14,533 bases of DNA from Agrocybe praecox (lineage: Eukaryota > Basidiomycota > Agaricomycetes > Agaricales > Agrocybaceae). The stretch lies in contig CAXHKQ010000263.1 in assembly GCA_964017145.1 (NCBI GenBank), positions 1 through 14,533 on the forward strand, given 5' to 3'. Positions 7,001 through 14,533 of this stretch are shown here, piece by piece (within the stretch, counting starts at the first letter, position 1; the number at the start of each line of letters is the position of its first letter). Under the pieces are notes generated by a model. The model saw nothing but the letters and a program-made list of their open reading frames with translations. It did not search any database and was not told the origin of the DNA. The translations under genes were made by a program, and so were the position numbers.

Positions 7001-8377
7001 CCCACCCACCCCCAGGTCTGCTACAAAGAGTACTACTTCCACGAGCGCGAGTTCACGCTCAAACAGAACCGCCTGCCCTGGAACAACTGGGCCAATCGCG
7101 TCGAGCACATGCTCGACGTGTACCGCACGTCGGGCGCCTCGCACTCCGAACTGGTGCGCGCCGCCACCTGCATCCAGTCCGCCTGGCGGTCGTACGATTC
7201 GCGCGCCAAACAGCACCAGGCGCGCATCGAGGAGAAGAGCGCCGTCACCATTCAGGCCAACTATCGCGGTCACCTGGTGCGCCGTAAGCTGCCGAGCGCC
7301 GAGCACGAGCGCAAGCGCAAGCAACAGGAGCACGAGGAGAAGAGTGCGATCATCATCCAGTCGAACTATCGCGGCCATTTGGCGCGCATCAAGCAGAACC
7401 GCCTCACGAAGACGTTGGGCGCGGCGCCAGCGGTGGCCGGTGATGCGAGGAGCCACGATTCGAGCTGTGTGTTTGAGATTCCGGACGGATTGGATGAGAC
7501 CGTGCCGCCGGTCATCGATGTGAACGCTACAGTTGAGGTGCCACCAATATCGGTTCCGATACCCGTGGAAGTGACAGAGTTCAAGGAAGAGCCAGTGTCG
7601 CAGGCAGAGGTGGCCGGCGGAGGAGAAGAAGTCACCGCGGCTGCGGAAGGTGAGGCGGCAGCACCGGAAGGAGAGGCAGCAGCAGCACCAGAAGCTGAAG
7701 CTGCAGCTGTCGCGGTTGAGGATGCAGAGCTCCAAGAATTTGAGGCTGCCGTTCCCGAAGGTGAGTCTACAGCTATCGATATTGTGGTAGCGCCTGCCGA
7801 AGGTGAGGATGTACCTGCCGAAGGTGACGCTGCCGCTCCCGAGGCCGTTCCCGAGGCGGCTCCCGAAGCGGACGCTGCAGCTCCCGAGGCGGAAGCTGCG
7901 GCTCCCGAAAGTGGTGATGTAGCACCAGAGGCGGAAGCTCCCGCCGTCGAAAGTGAGGCTGCTGCTCCAGAGGCGGAAGCTCCTGCTCCAGAAGCTGAGG
8001 CTCCTGCTGCAGAAGCAGAGGCGGCTGCTCCGCAAGAAGAGGCAGCAGCTCCGGGCAGTGTTACCGAAGTTCAGGATTCTGGTCCAGTTGAGGCAGACAC
8101 TGTGCCAGCTGGTGGTGAAGCTGAAGCGACCGCAGAGCCAACCGCAGAAGTTGTAGAACCGATCGTGGTCGAGGGCAGTTCAGAGGCAGCCGCCGCTGAG
8201 GAATCGGTTGTCGTACTTCCAACCGACACAATCGAAATCATCTCCGTGCACTCAACTGACATAACGGTTGATCTCGGAATTGTTAAAACAGAACCTGTCG
8301 ATGATGAACTGGAGTTTGGAGAACCATTGGCCAAATCAAGTCCGGCAGCATCCGCGACGGTCGTTCCGGACGCATAA
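3845..8377 (+). CDS. igl: Igloo/GAP-43-like protein: RIIa domain, three IQ motifs, acidic Ala/Pro/Glu tail (3 exons, 603 aa)
   Basis: Exons 3845-4025, 5691-5959 and 7016-8377 join in phases 1 and 0 to give 603 residues and a TAA stop. Residues about 16-53 form an RIIa-type fold (PEGLTELLSDITREVLREQP), as in sperm protein Sp17 and PKA regulatory subunits, which dimerises and docks on A-kinase anchoring proteins. IQ motifs centre on IQ 203-204, 229-230 and 264-265; the last two are canonical (IQxxYRGHLxR) and should bind apo-calmodulin. Residues about 340-535 are an acidic PEAEAAA-type repeat. Drosophila igloo is a GAP-43-related neural calmodulin-binding protein; orthology here is inferred from architecture. 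The serine phosphorylated by PKC in the GAP-43 IQ motif is Asn in IQ2 and IQ3. Alternative: another RIIa/IQ protein of the Sp17 group. Confidence 0.8.
4189..4215. repeat. Perfect 10-bp inverted repeat in intron 1
   Basis: TTGTTTGTTC (4189-4198) and GAACAAACAA (4206-4215) are exact reverse complements around the 7-base loop ATAAAAC. Slightly downstream, CTTGCCGGCAAG (4255-4266) is a 12-bp perfect palindrome. Confidence 0.6.
4380..4600 (+). mobile_element. GGGTAAAGTGGGCA MITE, copy A (degenerate, 3' end decayed)
   Basis: It begins GGGTAAAGTGGGCA (4380-4393) after TA. From 4452 it is homologous to the 3' half of the element at 9059-9915: shared blocks are CATGCT-TCGGTT, the TTTCG-TTACAT / TTTCGAAAT-GG region and GA-GTGG-AG. 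The expected inverted end is present only as a decayed GCGCCTACTA at about 4586-4595. No coding capacity. Confidence 0.55.
5505..5621 (+). mobile_element. pogo/Tigger-like DNA transposon end, copy 2
   Basis: It starts CAGAAAAACCTCCCTAAGCC right after TA (5503-5504). It contains two subterminal repeats of about 35 bp, one beginning ACCTCCCTAAGCCTGAATT and the other ACCTCTGTAAGCCGGAATT, each followed by TTCGGTC-. The left part is homologous to 2222-2315 in opposite orientation. No other terminus or transposase is nearby, so it is truncated. It ends about 70 bp before exon 2 of the igloo-like gene. Confidence 0.65.
5691..5959 (+). CDS. igl: Igloo-like exon 2
   Basis: It encodes residues 61-150. 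The first codon is completed as A|TC (Ile), reading IVERTGQAII, and the exon ends HIIQ before the strong donor CAG|GTGAGT. Its 269 bases plus 181 from exon 1 give exactly 150 codons. The segment is predicted helical with no named domain; it lies between the RIIa domain and the first IQ motif. Confidence 0.85.
5960..7015 (+). other. Igloo-like intron 2
   Basis: A 1,056-bp phase-0 intron with donor GTGAGT and acceptor CCACCCACCCCCAG. It contains a 9-bp inverted repeat at 6230-6261. The short frames at 6493-6749 have no recognisable domain on either strand and are taken as chance. Confidence 0.8.
6230..6261. repeat. 9-bp inverted repeat in intron 2
   Basis: AAATCACCG (6230-6238) and CGGTGATTT (6253-6261) are exact reverse complements around a 14-base loop. 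It is short, and no function can be assigned. Confidence 0.5.
7016..8377 (+). CDS. igl: Igloo-like exon 3 (IQ motifs and acidic tail)
   Basis: It encodes residues 151-603. It opens VCYKEYYFHEREFTLKQNRL directly after the acceptor. The three IQ motifs follow (IQSAWRSYDSR, IQANYRGHLVR, IQSNYRGHLAR). In the first, the usual Gly is Ser, so it may bind calmodulin differently. A long Ala/Pro/Glu-rich tail follows, ending in a conserved-looking acidic C terminus with IVKTEPVDDELEFGEP. TAA stop at 8375-8377. Confidence 0.88.
   Translation, partial: VCYKEYYFHEREFTLKQNRLPWNNWANRVEHMLDVYRTSGASHSELVRAATCIQSAWRSYDSRAKQHQARIEEKSAVTIQANYRGHLVRRKLPSAEHERKRKQQEHEEKSAIIIQSNYRGHLARIKQNRLTKTLGAAPAVAGDARSHDSSCVFEIPDGLDETVPPVIDVNATVEVPPISVPIPVEVTEFKEEPVSQAEVAGGGEEVTAAAEGEAAAPEGEAAAAPEAEAAAVAVEDAELQEFEAAVPEGESTAIDIVVAPAEGEDVPAEGDAAAPEAVPEAAPEADAAAPEAEAAAPESGDVAPEAEAPAVESEAAAPEAEAPAPEAEAPAAEAEAAAPQEEAAAPGSVTEVQDSGPVEADTVPAGGEAEATAEPTAEVVEPIVVEGSSEAAAAEESVVVLPTDTIEIISVHSTDITVDLGIVKTEPVDDELEFGEPLAKSSPAASATVVPDA
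7640..8165 (+). repeat. Coding repeat: degenerate (P)EAEAAA / EGEAAAPE units
   Basis: Imperfect tandem units of 12-21 bases (GAGGC-GAAGCT-GCTCC- types) encode a disordered, strongly acidic Ala/Pro/Glu stretch of about 175 residues. Units differ mainly at synonymous and Ala/Pro/Val positions, as expected for replication slippage followed by drift. Confidence 0.75.
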
Positions 8378-8409
8378 ATTCACATATTTATCCCACCTGA
8401 AAAATTGCC

Positions 8410-8415
8410 AATAAA
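8410..8415 (+). promoter_or_regulatory. Poly(A) signal AATAAA of the igloo-like gene
   Basis: The first canonical hexamer lies 33 bases after the stop codon. A second AATAAA occurs at 8681-8686 and could give a longer 3' UTR. Confidence 0.6.
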
Positions 8416-9053
8416 TACCCATAACGATTTATGTTTTTGTTCGGCCTTACGATTGCGCATGGTATCCTGTAAAAAATCAAATCTAATTGTTTTCCACAAC
8501 ATTGACTACAGTTCAGGCGTGCGAGCATGAGTGTGTGTGTGTGGGAATTTATGTTCACCCCTATGCCAATCCACAGGCCGCACGCAGTCAGCGTTAGGAA
8601 AATAATAATAATAAACCTTGCAGTCATCGAAGCGCAACTGCGGAACACCCTAACCCAAAACGCGACGTTTTTTGTACAAGAATAAAAAATCGCGCTTGTC
8701 GCGTCGCGGTCATAAATCGACGAAGGGCGACCGCCGACGCCAGCAGTCCATTGCGCATACGACACCAACTTCAATATAGTCCTTGTAGTGCATATAATAT
8801 AGAGACCAACGCGGAGTGCGCTCGTGCATGCACCTCTACACTCGTTAATTGCCGCCAGTGAAAATGGTCGTAACTGGCGCGGAAAACGAAAACAAACATC
8901 GAGCGGAAGTGGTGAACATAAAAATTACGCGAGCGAGTCTGCGCAGGAGCAGCGCAGCACCCAGCACCCCCTCGGATTGGTCAGTTGTCAGCTTTGATTG
9001 ATGTAGCATTTTAATACTCTATAGTTTGCACATTGCGAAAAATCACAGTTTCA
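8416..9053. other. Intergenic / 3' UTR region with GC-richer block
   Basis: No coding exon. It contains a GT microsatellite (8531-8543), an AATAATAATAATAA run near 8602-8614 and a CpG-richer block from about 8780 to 9000. A CCAAT-type ATTGG (8976-8980) is followed at once by an initiator-like TCAGTT (8981-8986), but no TATA or downstream element is at proper spacing. It is a possible promoter or enhancer, weakly supported. Confidence 0.4.
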
Positions 9054-9915
9054 CAGTAGGGTAAGGTGGGGCAAGCTCTGTGGAGGGTGCAAGTTTTGCA
9101 TAGACCATTTTAGGCCTTTAAAATTAAGATATTTAACTGCATTTGGGATAAAAATATGATGCTTCCTCATTTATAGATTTAGTTCCGGTAAGGCCTTTAA
9201 TGAAAAGTAGTGCCCTATATGTGTTTTTGGTCTGTTTTCTACGACTAGGAAACACAAACAATTGATGTAAACAAATCTAATGATATTACGTACATTTCGT
9301 TTGGAATTTACCTGCAAACCCGAATCAGTTCCACCGTTTTTATCTTTCTCGAGGGGATCAAGGTCAGTCTAATACAACAAATACATTGGTGGGCAAGTTT
9401 TGCATAGCCTCTCCATGTTGTACACATAAGTCTTTTTGACAAAATCATCATTAAAATACTATGTGTATACAATCCCTTGATTTTCAGAACTGTCAAGCAA
9501 ATAAGAAGCATCTTATAAGATGTAAGATTAACAGACCCAACACCGAGCACCTCTTATTTATCTATTACTATGCATCTTACTGGAACTTGAGAGTTCTCGA
9601 AATCAACCTAATTGTTTGAAACACAGTCCAATCAGTTTTGTTTGGTTTTGTTCGTTTGAATGAGAATGAATAGAACTCGACGCAGAATTTTATAGTTTTG
9701 GACACAATCAACAGGAGGCAGAACTCTCCCCCATCCCTTCATTCAAATCGTGAAAAATACATGCTTTCGGTTATAGAAGCATTTACCTGATACAGAGCAA
9801 TAATGTTCGGCAAAAATAGTCCTTCGATTATATTCTACCATTTCGAAATTGGTTCAAAACTACAGACGTGGTAGTTCTATGAATTTTGTTGGGAAATCAT
9901 GCCCACCTTACCCTG
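9054..9915. mobile_element. GGGTAAGGTGGGGCA MITE, copy B (about 860 bp, both ends present)
   Basis: GGGTAAGGTGGGGCA (9059-9073) at the left is matched in inverse by TGCCCACCTTACCC (9900-9913) at the right, with CAG/CTG just outside. A 15-base motif, GCAAGTTTTGCATAG, occurs twice inside (9089-9103 and 9393-9407), the first next to the terminus. There is no transposase frame. The 3' half is homologous to copy A at 4380-4600. The flanking dinucleotide is ambiguous (CA/CA or TA), so the superfamily is not settled. Confidence 0.65.
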
Positions 9916-11445
9916 CATAGTTATTTAAGGGAAAACGTTTCCGTCGATTATACACACAGCATCATCATCAGCAGCATCACTCCTCACAAATATCGTTGAT
10001 GTAACGGACATAACGCACTTTATTTATCAATCATATAAATTGACTTTGACGCAAAAACACATGCAACTGTATGTTACTGTAGTACAGTATATGATCCGCA
10101 CTCTGGGGAACTGCGCGAATGTCCACACTCCACGCATATAAAACATGACCAAACACAACTAGAGCAAACGATAACAAACACACACATACTCGCGACGAGA
10201 AAAAAAAACTATGTGACGTATGACCATTAAGTGTTGATGTGCGGTGGTGCGGTGATGTCGATGCCGGACGACGCATCGACGCACGCACACACGCGAGATA
10301 AGTGTGCGTGTATGTGCGAGCGTCGCGACGACGGCCGCCGCCGCAAGCCGTCGGGATACGGGTCATAAACGACAGAAACGGGAGATGGGACGCGGACGCG
10401 ACACATGTGAGTACGTAAAAAACACATACTAGTACATGTATGCTCCGCGTTCATGCACGCGTGCACACGTGCTCGATGCTCTCTAATGCACGTCGTCGCT
10501 CTCTATCGATGGGGATGAAATATGAACGGCCGATAAAAACAAAAGATATTTATGTCAAACATGTGAGTGCGACGGCCGCCGGTCCAGGCTAGACCGATTC
10601 CGCCACCACTTGTCGTTGGCGTGGCAGGCGTACGCCTATCTCGAGCATTTTATGATTTACATGCTCGTGTTTTTTGTATGTCTCATGATAGTACATTGCT
10701 CAGTATCAATATTCGGTTCATGCAGATCCGTATCTTGAATAAATTACATTACTTAATGGTCGATAGTGGCTGGATGCATATCGATAATGTTACAGATAGT
10801 CAAAAAAGTCAAGAGACGATTTGTTGGAATTTATCTGTCCATACATTGTGAAATGGTAGGTTTCCTTATCGTGTCTTCAATAGGACAATTGGATTCTCAG
10901 TTGTGGAATCATGATCCGATTGTGTTGTATAAAAGCTCTAATCAAGAAATATAAAATATAACATCTGAATTCAGGTCTAATTGTGAGTATTTGGTGACTC
11001 CTACAATGTAAGAATGTATAGCGATCAGATCAGCCTGAATCGTTGGGAACATGGTTCAATAACTCTGGTTGCCCTAGATGTACATCTCTTCGCCTCAGAG
11101 TCAGGTGCAAAGCACTTAAACACAGACAAAGATGTTAGGCGGAGAATGTTGGTTTTCCATATGAAATGTACAGCCTCCAATATTTCGAATTTGTATGACT
11201 TTCTCTTGATTTTTCTTAAACATAGAACTGAGAACTAGAAATAACATTTTTACCTCTAGCGGCTTTGTAATTAGGCCTATCCAACATCACATCTTCACAT
11301 CGTATGGACAGATAAATTCCTCACAATTGACGAAATTGGTTTTATCAAATATGTATCTAGACAGACCAGAAAACCACTCTTGAAGTTTAGAAGACCAATC
11401 GCCTCTAGACTTTTTGTACTGTCTGTATGTGCGATTGGTGACGGC
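9916..11445. other. Intergenic DNA with a CpG-rich, simple-repeat block
   Basis: No convincing coding frame. From about 10080 to 10620 the DNA is rich in CpG, CA/TG tracts and CGACGGCCGCCG-type sequence, resembling insect promoter or enhancer DNA. From 10620 to 11445 it is AT-richer with nothing recognisable beyond a lone TATCGATAA (10779-10787). Confidence 0.45.
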
Positions 11446-11747
11446 ACTTCGGTCAGTCATCATCATCATGTTTGGTGCTACAACCCTTAGGTCTTGACCT
11501 CCCTTGTATACTCCACTTGTATTTGAAGAGTAGCAGGGCTTCGTAACCGGTTTCGGGTTTGAAAGATGACATGTGGTTAGCACATCGCTCTAAAGAGTAA
11601 CCCTAGGCAACATTTAACATCCTTCCTGTGGATCATCGTGTGGAGAAAACCAAAAACTTTCACCCACTCCCGAGATTCGAACCCGGGACCTCCCGCTCGT
11701 GAGGCAAGCACTCTATCACCTACACCACTCGGACGACTTCGGTCAGT
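11446..11747 (-). mobile_element. tRNA-derived SINE, copy 2, with 12-bp target-site duplication
   Basis: The body (11735-11458, minus strand) is homologous along its whole length to the SINE at 1765-2043. The A box is TGGTGTAGGTGA (complement of 11716-11727) and the B box is GGTTCGAATCT (complement of 11673-11683). The 3' end is a short ATG trinucleotide run (CATCATCATCATG on the plus strand). ACTTCGGTCAGT flanks it perfectly on both sides (11446-11457 and 11736-11747). The longer duplication and better boxes suggest a younger insertion than copy 1. Confidence 0.9.
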
Positions 11748-13230
11748 ATACGGCATCATTTATCAGTGATCCGTGATCGCAATCGTGTCTTCTGAACACA
11801 AACACGAGCTCAGGTCCGTGTCCGAGCGCGGATATGCCAAGACAAGGCAAACGGCAAACACCTTCTTGTGGTCCGCCGATGACGAATGCGCGGGTGGGCT
11901 CATTAACGGCTCGTTGTCAGGCGCGTTTCGCCAGGCGCCGAGTTCGTGACACTATCCGCGCACAACACAGAGATGTTGTCAACGTGCGCTGCAATGCCGG
12001 CGTAATTGCATTTGAATTGCAAATTAAACGGTTCCGCCCATTTGTGGCTGAACGGATATCAGGAGACGACGGATCTAAACGACGTTTTTTCTGTTCTTGG
12101 TTGTGTTTTTATTTCGGTGGCCGGTGTTTATATTTTTTTCTTGCCCATCTGCGACTGCGATTGCGAGTTACCTACCCTTTCGCACCCGAAACACACGCAA
12201 ATGTCACACCCCGCCTCGTGACAATACGACAATGCGACGACACTCACAGGCGAGTGCACTCAACGAGTACGAGAGTAGCAGCATAACAGCGATGCAGATA
12301 AGATAAACAAACACAACGGCAAACGTCTCATTCTCTTCTCCGCCGGTCCCGGTTTGTCAGACTCCGAGACAAAGTCATCGAAGTCGAAGTGCGTCCGCGC
12401 ACGTAATTTGCACCCTTTTCTTGTCGAACTGCGCGCGTGTGCGCTGCTCGCTACGATGCTCGCTGTCTTATCACGATTCCAGTTGTATGCGATTGTGCAA
12501 TGCGCCAGCGCCGCGGCAAATGCTGACACATTTTATTCGCTTAATCTCTTGCTGGGTTTCTGGTGAAATGTGTGCGCGAAACTTCGACGACGACACCGAC
12601 ACACAGAGCGAGCGCTCACAGATCGCGCGGTATACTAGATTGATGCCTATGAGATTTCGAAATGGTCTAAGAAGGCTATAGCTCGTTGTCGAGTCAATGT
12701 GAAAAAATAACAAAAGCTTTGTTCAATGGTTTGGGCATCTGGTAACAATATGCAATCAATATAATTCCCAATATTTATTTCAAGGACCTTCAATTTGGTC
12801 ATGAAGTTGTGACTGAAATCTACGATGTGCTGATATTGTCTGCCTAGGACTGACCTTGTTTGAGAAAAAATATAACTCATTTCATTATTGTTGATAATGT
12901 CGAATGACGTCTAGATGTTGACGAATTTCAACCTAATAAATTACAGAGGCTCTGGAATTTGATTTTACAAAGACAAGTTCGAACATAAGTTTTACCTCAT
13001 TAATATTCCTATTAATTTAATCAACGATTGTACAATTTAGATTTCTTAGTACTAGTTCGCCCTCGCAGAACATCGTTTAGGCTTTCGACATATCAATCAA
13101 ATATTTGTTTTGTAAAATGTTTCATTGTGAAGGAACGAGTATTCTTTGGGCCAGAGCTCTACAAATTGAACGAATAATGCCTGATTATATTTGTAAGGTT
13201 CACGTGAACATTTTGCAATCGCATAGGTAT
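11748..13230. other. Intergenic DNA; CpG-rich block then AT-rich block
   Basis: From 11800 to 12650 the sequence is CpG-rich with several overlapping open frames, but none shows a domain, codon bias or splice context. It includes tandem GATA sites (GATAAGATAA, 12297-12306). From 12650 to 13230 it is AT-rich and featureless. The GC-rich block may be regulatory or a non-coding exon. Confidence 0.45.
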
Positions 13231-13548
13231 GCTCCTAGTGAGTGTGTGTATGTTCGCGCTATCATCACCTCCCCTTCTCCGCCCGCATAGCTCACGACTT
13301 TTCCAACGAGCATAGCAGAGACAGTGGTATATATTTTATGCACGCGTCCTCACCGCACTCACACACACGTACTACAACATTTGTCTTTTTGTTTGGTCGT
13401 CGTCGCGGTATCTGTGTGTGTGTCTGTGTGTCTTATGCTACAGTCACACAGTCACCGAGTACGTGCGGTACTTTAAGTTAGATTCATCGTCTGCTGGTGC
13501 GCCTCTTCTCTATGACTCTGTTCCGAGAACTTGCGGCGTTCTTGTTCG

Positions 13549-13565
13549 CACACACACACACACAC
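13549..13565. repeat. CA microsatellite
   Basis: Eight perfect CA units plus C. A TG-rich run at 13411-13432 is its inverse and could pair with it in single-stranded form. Confidence 0.8.
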
Positions 13566-13677
13566 GTACATACACAAAAGTCTCAGCGCCGAGCAGACGA
13601 CCCGTCGACTGTGCTGTGCAGACGGTTACACACCACATATATAAATGCGCGACTGTAGTATATCTGTGTTCGGGCCG

Positions 13678-13700
13678 CCGCCAGTGAGTGTTGCTGGCGG
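13678..13700. repeat. Short stem-loop CCGCCAG / CTGGCGG
   Basis: A 7-bp perfect inverted repeat (13678-13684 and 13694-13700) surrounds a 9-base loop, just downstream of a TATA-like box. Confidence 0.5.
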
Positions 13701-13981
13701 TCTCTCCGTGTGCACGCTTTTGCGACGCTTATAAATTTCGCTCGCGATTAGATCTGCGATAAGAGGTGCTGCCGCTGCCGCTGCGGCACACTCCGAGGCG
13801 GCTCCGCCGTCAGCGCGCGCGCAAGGCCTCGTCGTCGCTTCGGCTCTCTGGCTACTTTGCATACGCCGCGTATTTCTTTATAATACACACATTATATTAT
13901 TCGCACTCGTTCGGGATTATTATATTTGATTGTTCGCGCGCGGTGCTCACGTTGTGTTATACACCTGGATACCGCCCGAAC

Positions 13982-14028
13982 CTCGGATAACACGGTAGAT
14001 GTATTCCTGAGGAACCGTGTTATTCGAG
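13982..14028. repeat. 15-bp stem-loop with 17-base loop
   Basis: CTCGGATAACACGGT (13982-13996) and ACCGTGTTATTCGAG (14014-14028) are reverse complements except at one position, which becomes a G-U pair in plus-strand RNA, so the RNA stem would be unbroken. It stands at the edge between the CpG-rich block and AT-rich DNA. It is too short for a typical microRNA precursor; it may be a UTR structure, a protein-binding palindrome or a transposon trace. Confidence 0.6.
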
Positions 14029-14533
14029 ACTTAAACAGCATACAAACAACATGCGATGCGATCCGAACTGGTGAGAAGAAATCAATAGTGAGCGCAAAGA
14101 GCTCCAACGTAATTTTTAGCCGATTTCAAAACGGAAAAATAAAATTGAAAAACAATTTATCAGGCTAGGTTTCTGCTGAACATTCTTGTTATGTCAAATT
14201 CAATTCACTAAGCTTGTAATAGCAAAGATCAGAGGGCATGTTTTTTCGATGTTTTAAAACGTGTGGGGTAATTGTTGGACCCCTCTTTGGCATCATGGCT
14301 TCATGGCTTCTATTATATTCTGGATCCGCGTTTGCGCTAATTTTATATGACAATTCTACATACTGAAAAACATACTATAGCTGCAGATGGATGTCTAAGT
14401 AAAGCTTACACCGGATTAAATGGATCAGACTATCTCCTCTTACGTCCATCACTCTATGGATTTTCATATTGTATTGTTAAAACACAAAAATATTTAAATT
14501 CATCTGTAAATTCCGCTTCGAAGCCAATCATTC
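14029..14533. other. AT-rich DNA at the right edge, no gene recognised
   Basis: AT-rich with short frames only; no domain, splice-bounded exon, repeat or RNA could be identified. Confidence 0.4.

Larger units (their letters stand above)
13231..13981. promoter_or_regulatory. Promoter-like CpG-rich region with TATA-like boxes and CA/TG repeats
   Basis: CpG-rich DNA with TATATAAA (13638-13645) and TATAAA (13730-13735). A TG microsatellite (13411-13432) and a CA microsatellite (13549-13565) lie upstream of the boxes. No initiator sits at the ideal 30-base distance from either TATA box, so a start site is not claimed. The composition suggests the 5' region of a gene whose coding exons lie outside the window. 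Confidence 0.35.

Noticed and set aside
6953..8035. 360-codon minus-strand frame
   Set aside because: Antisense to the igloo-like exon 3; arises from the GC-rich repeat coding sequence.
10779..10787. TATCGATAA matching the DREF element
   Set aside because: A single site in AT-rich DNA without promoter context; the same core also occurs by chance inside the igloo-like exon 3.
11660..11735. Possible tRNA gene on the minus strand
   Set aside because: It is the head of SINE copy 2; no proper acceptor stem.
11834..12286. 150-codon plus-strand frame in the CpG-rich block
   Set aside because: Composition-driven; no recognisable domain, start context or splice-bounded exon.

Overview
The window is eukaryotic. 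It has spliced genes with GC-rich exons, AT-rich introns, canonical GT/AG junctions, an AATAAA poly(A) signal, tRNA-derived SINEs and MITE-like DNA elements. Gene content, compact introns (about 1-2 kb) and transposon types suggest an insect, most likely a dipteran such as a mosquito. That placement is inference; nothing in the window fixes the species.

Two protein-coding genes lie head to head in the left 8.4 kb. On the minus strand (1-2898) is the 5' part of an ARB2A/FAM172A-type gene (Arb2 domain; an alpha/beta-hydrolase-like protein linked to Argonaute and co-transcriptional regulation). Two exons can be joined in phase across a 2.1-kb intron, and the gene runs off the left edge. On the plus strand (3845-8377) is a complete three-exon gene for a 603-residue protein. 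It has an N-terminal RIIa (PKA docking/dimerisation) domain, three IQ calmodulin-binding motifs and a long acidic Ala/Pro/Glu repeat tail, the architecture of a Drosophila igloo/GAP-43-like protein. The intergenic space between the genes holds a degenerate GAAGATTTC minisatellite and a CTCF-like site.

Introns and flanks are full of short mobile elements. There are two copies of one tRNA-derived SINE in opposite orientation, each with an intact target-site duplication. There are two ends of a pogo/Tigger-like element in inverted orientation, a cluster of TTGCGCA-type terminal motifs, and two copies of a GGGTAAGGTGGGCA-ended MITE.

From 8378 to 14533 no convincing coding exon is visible. This 6-kb stretch alternates AT-rich DNA and transposon remnants with GC/CpG-rich, simple-repeat-containing blocks (about 8.78-9.0, 10.1-10.6, 11.8-12.65 and 13.2-13.9 kb). 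These look like promoter, enhancer or non-coding 5' exon sequence of a neighbouring gene. A 15-bp near-perfect stem-loop sits at 13982-14028. I found no CRISPR array, rRNA, functional tRNA or clearly undescribed enzymatic system.
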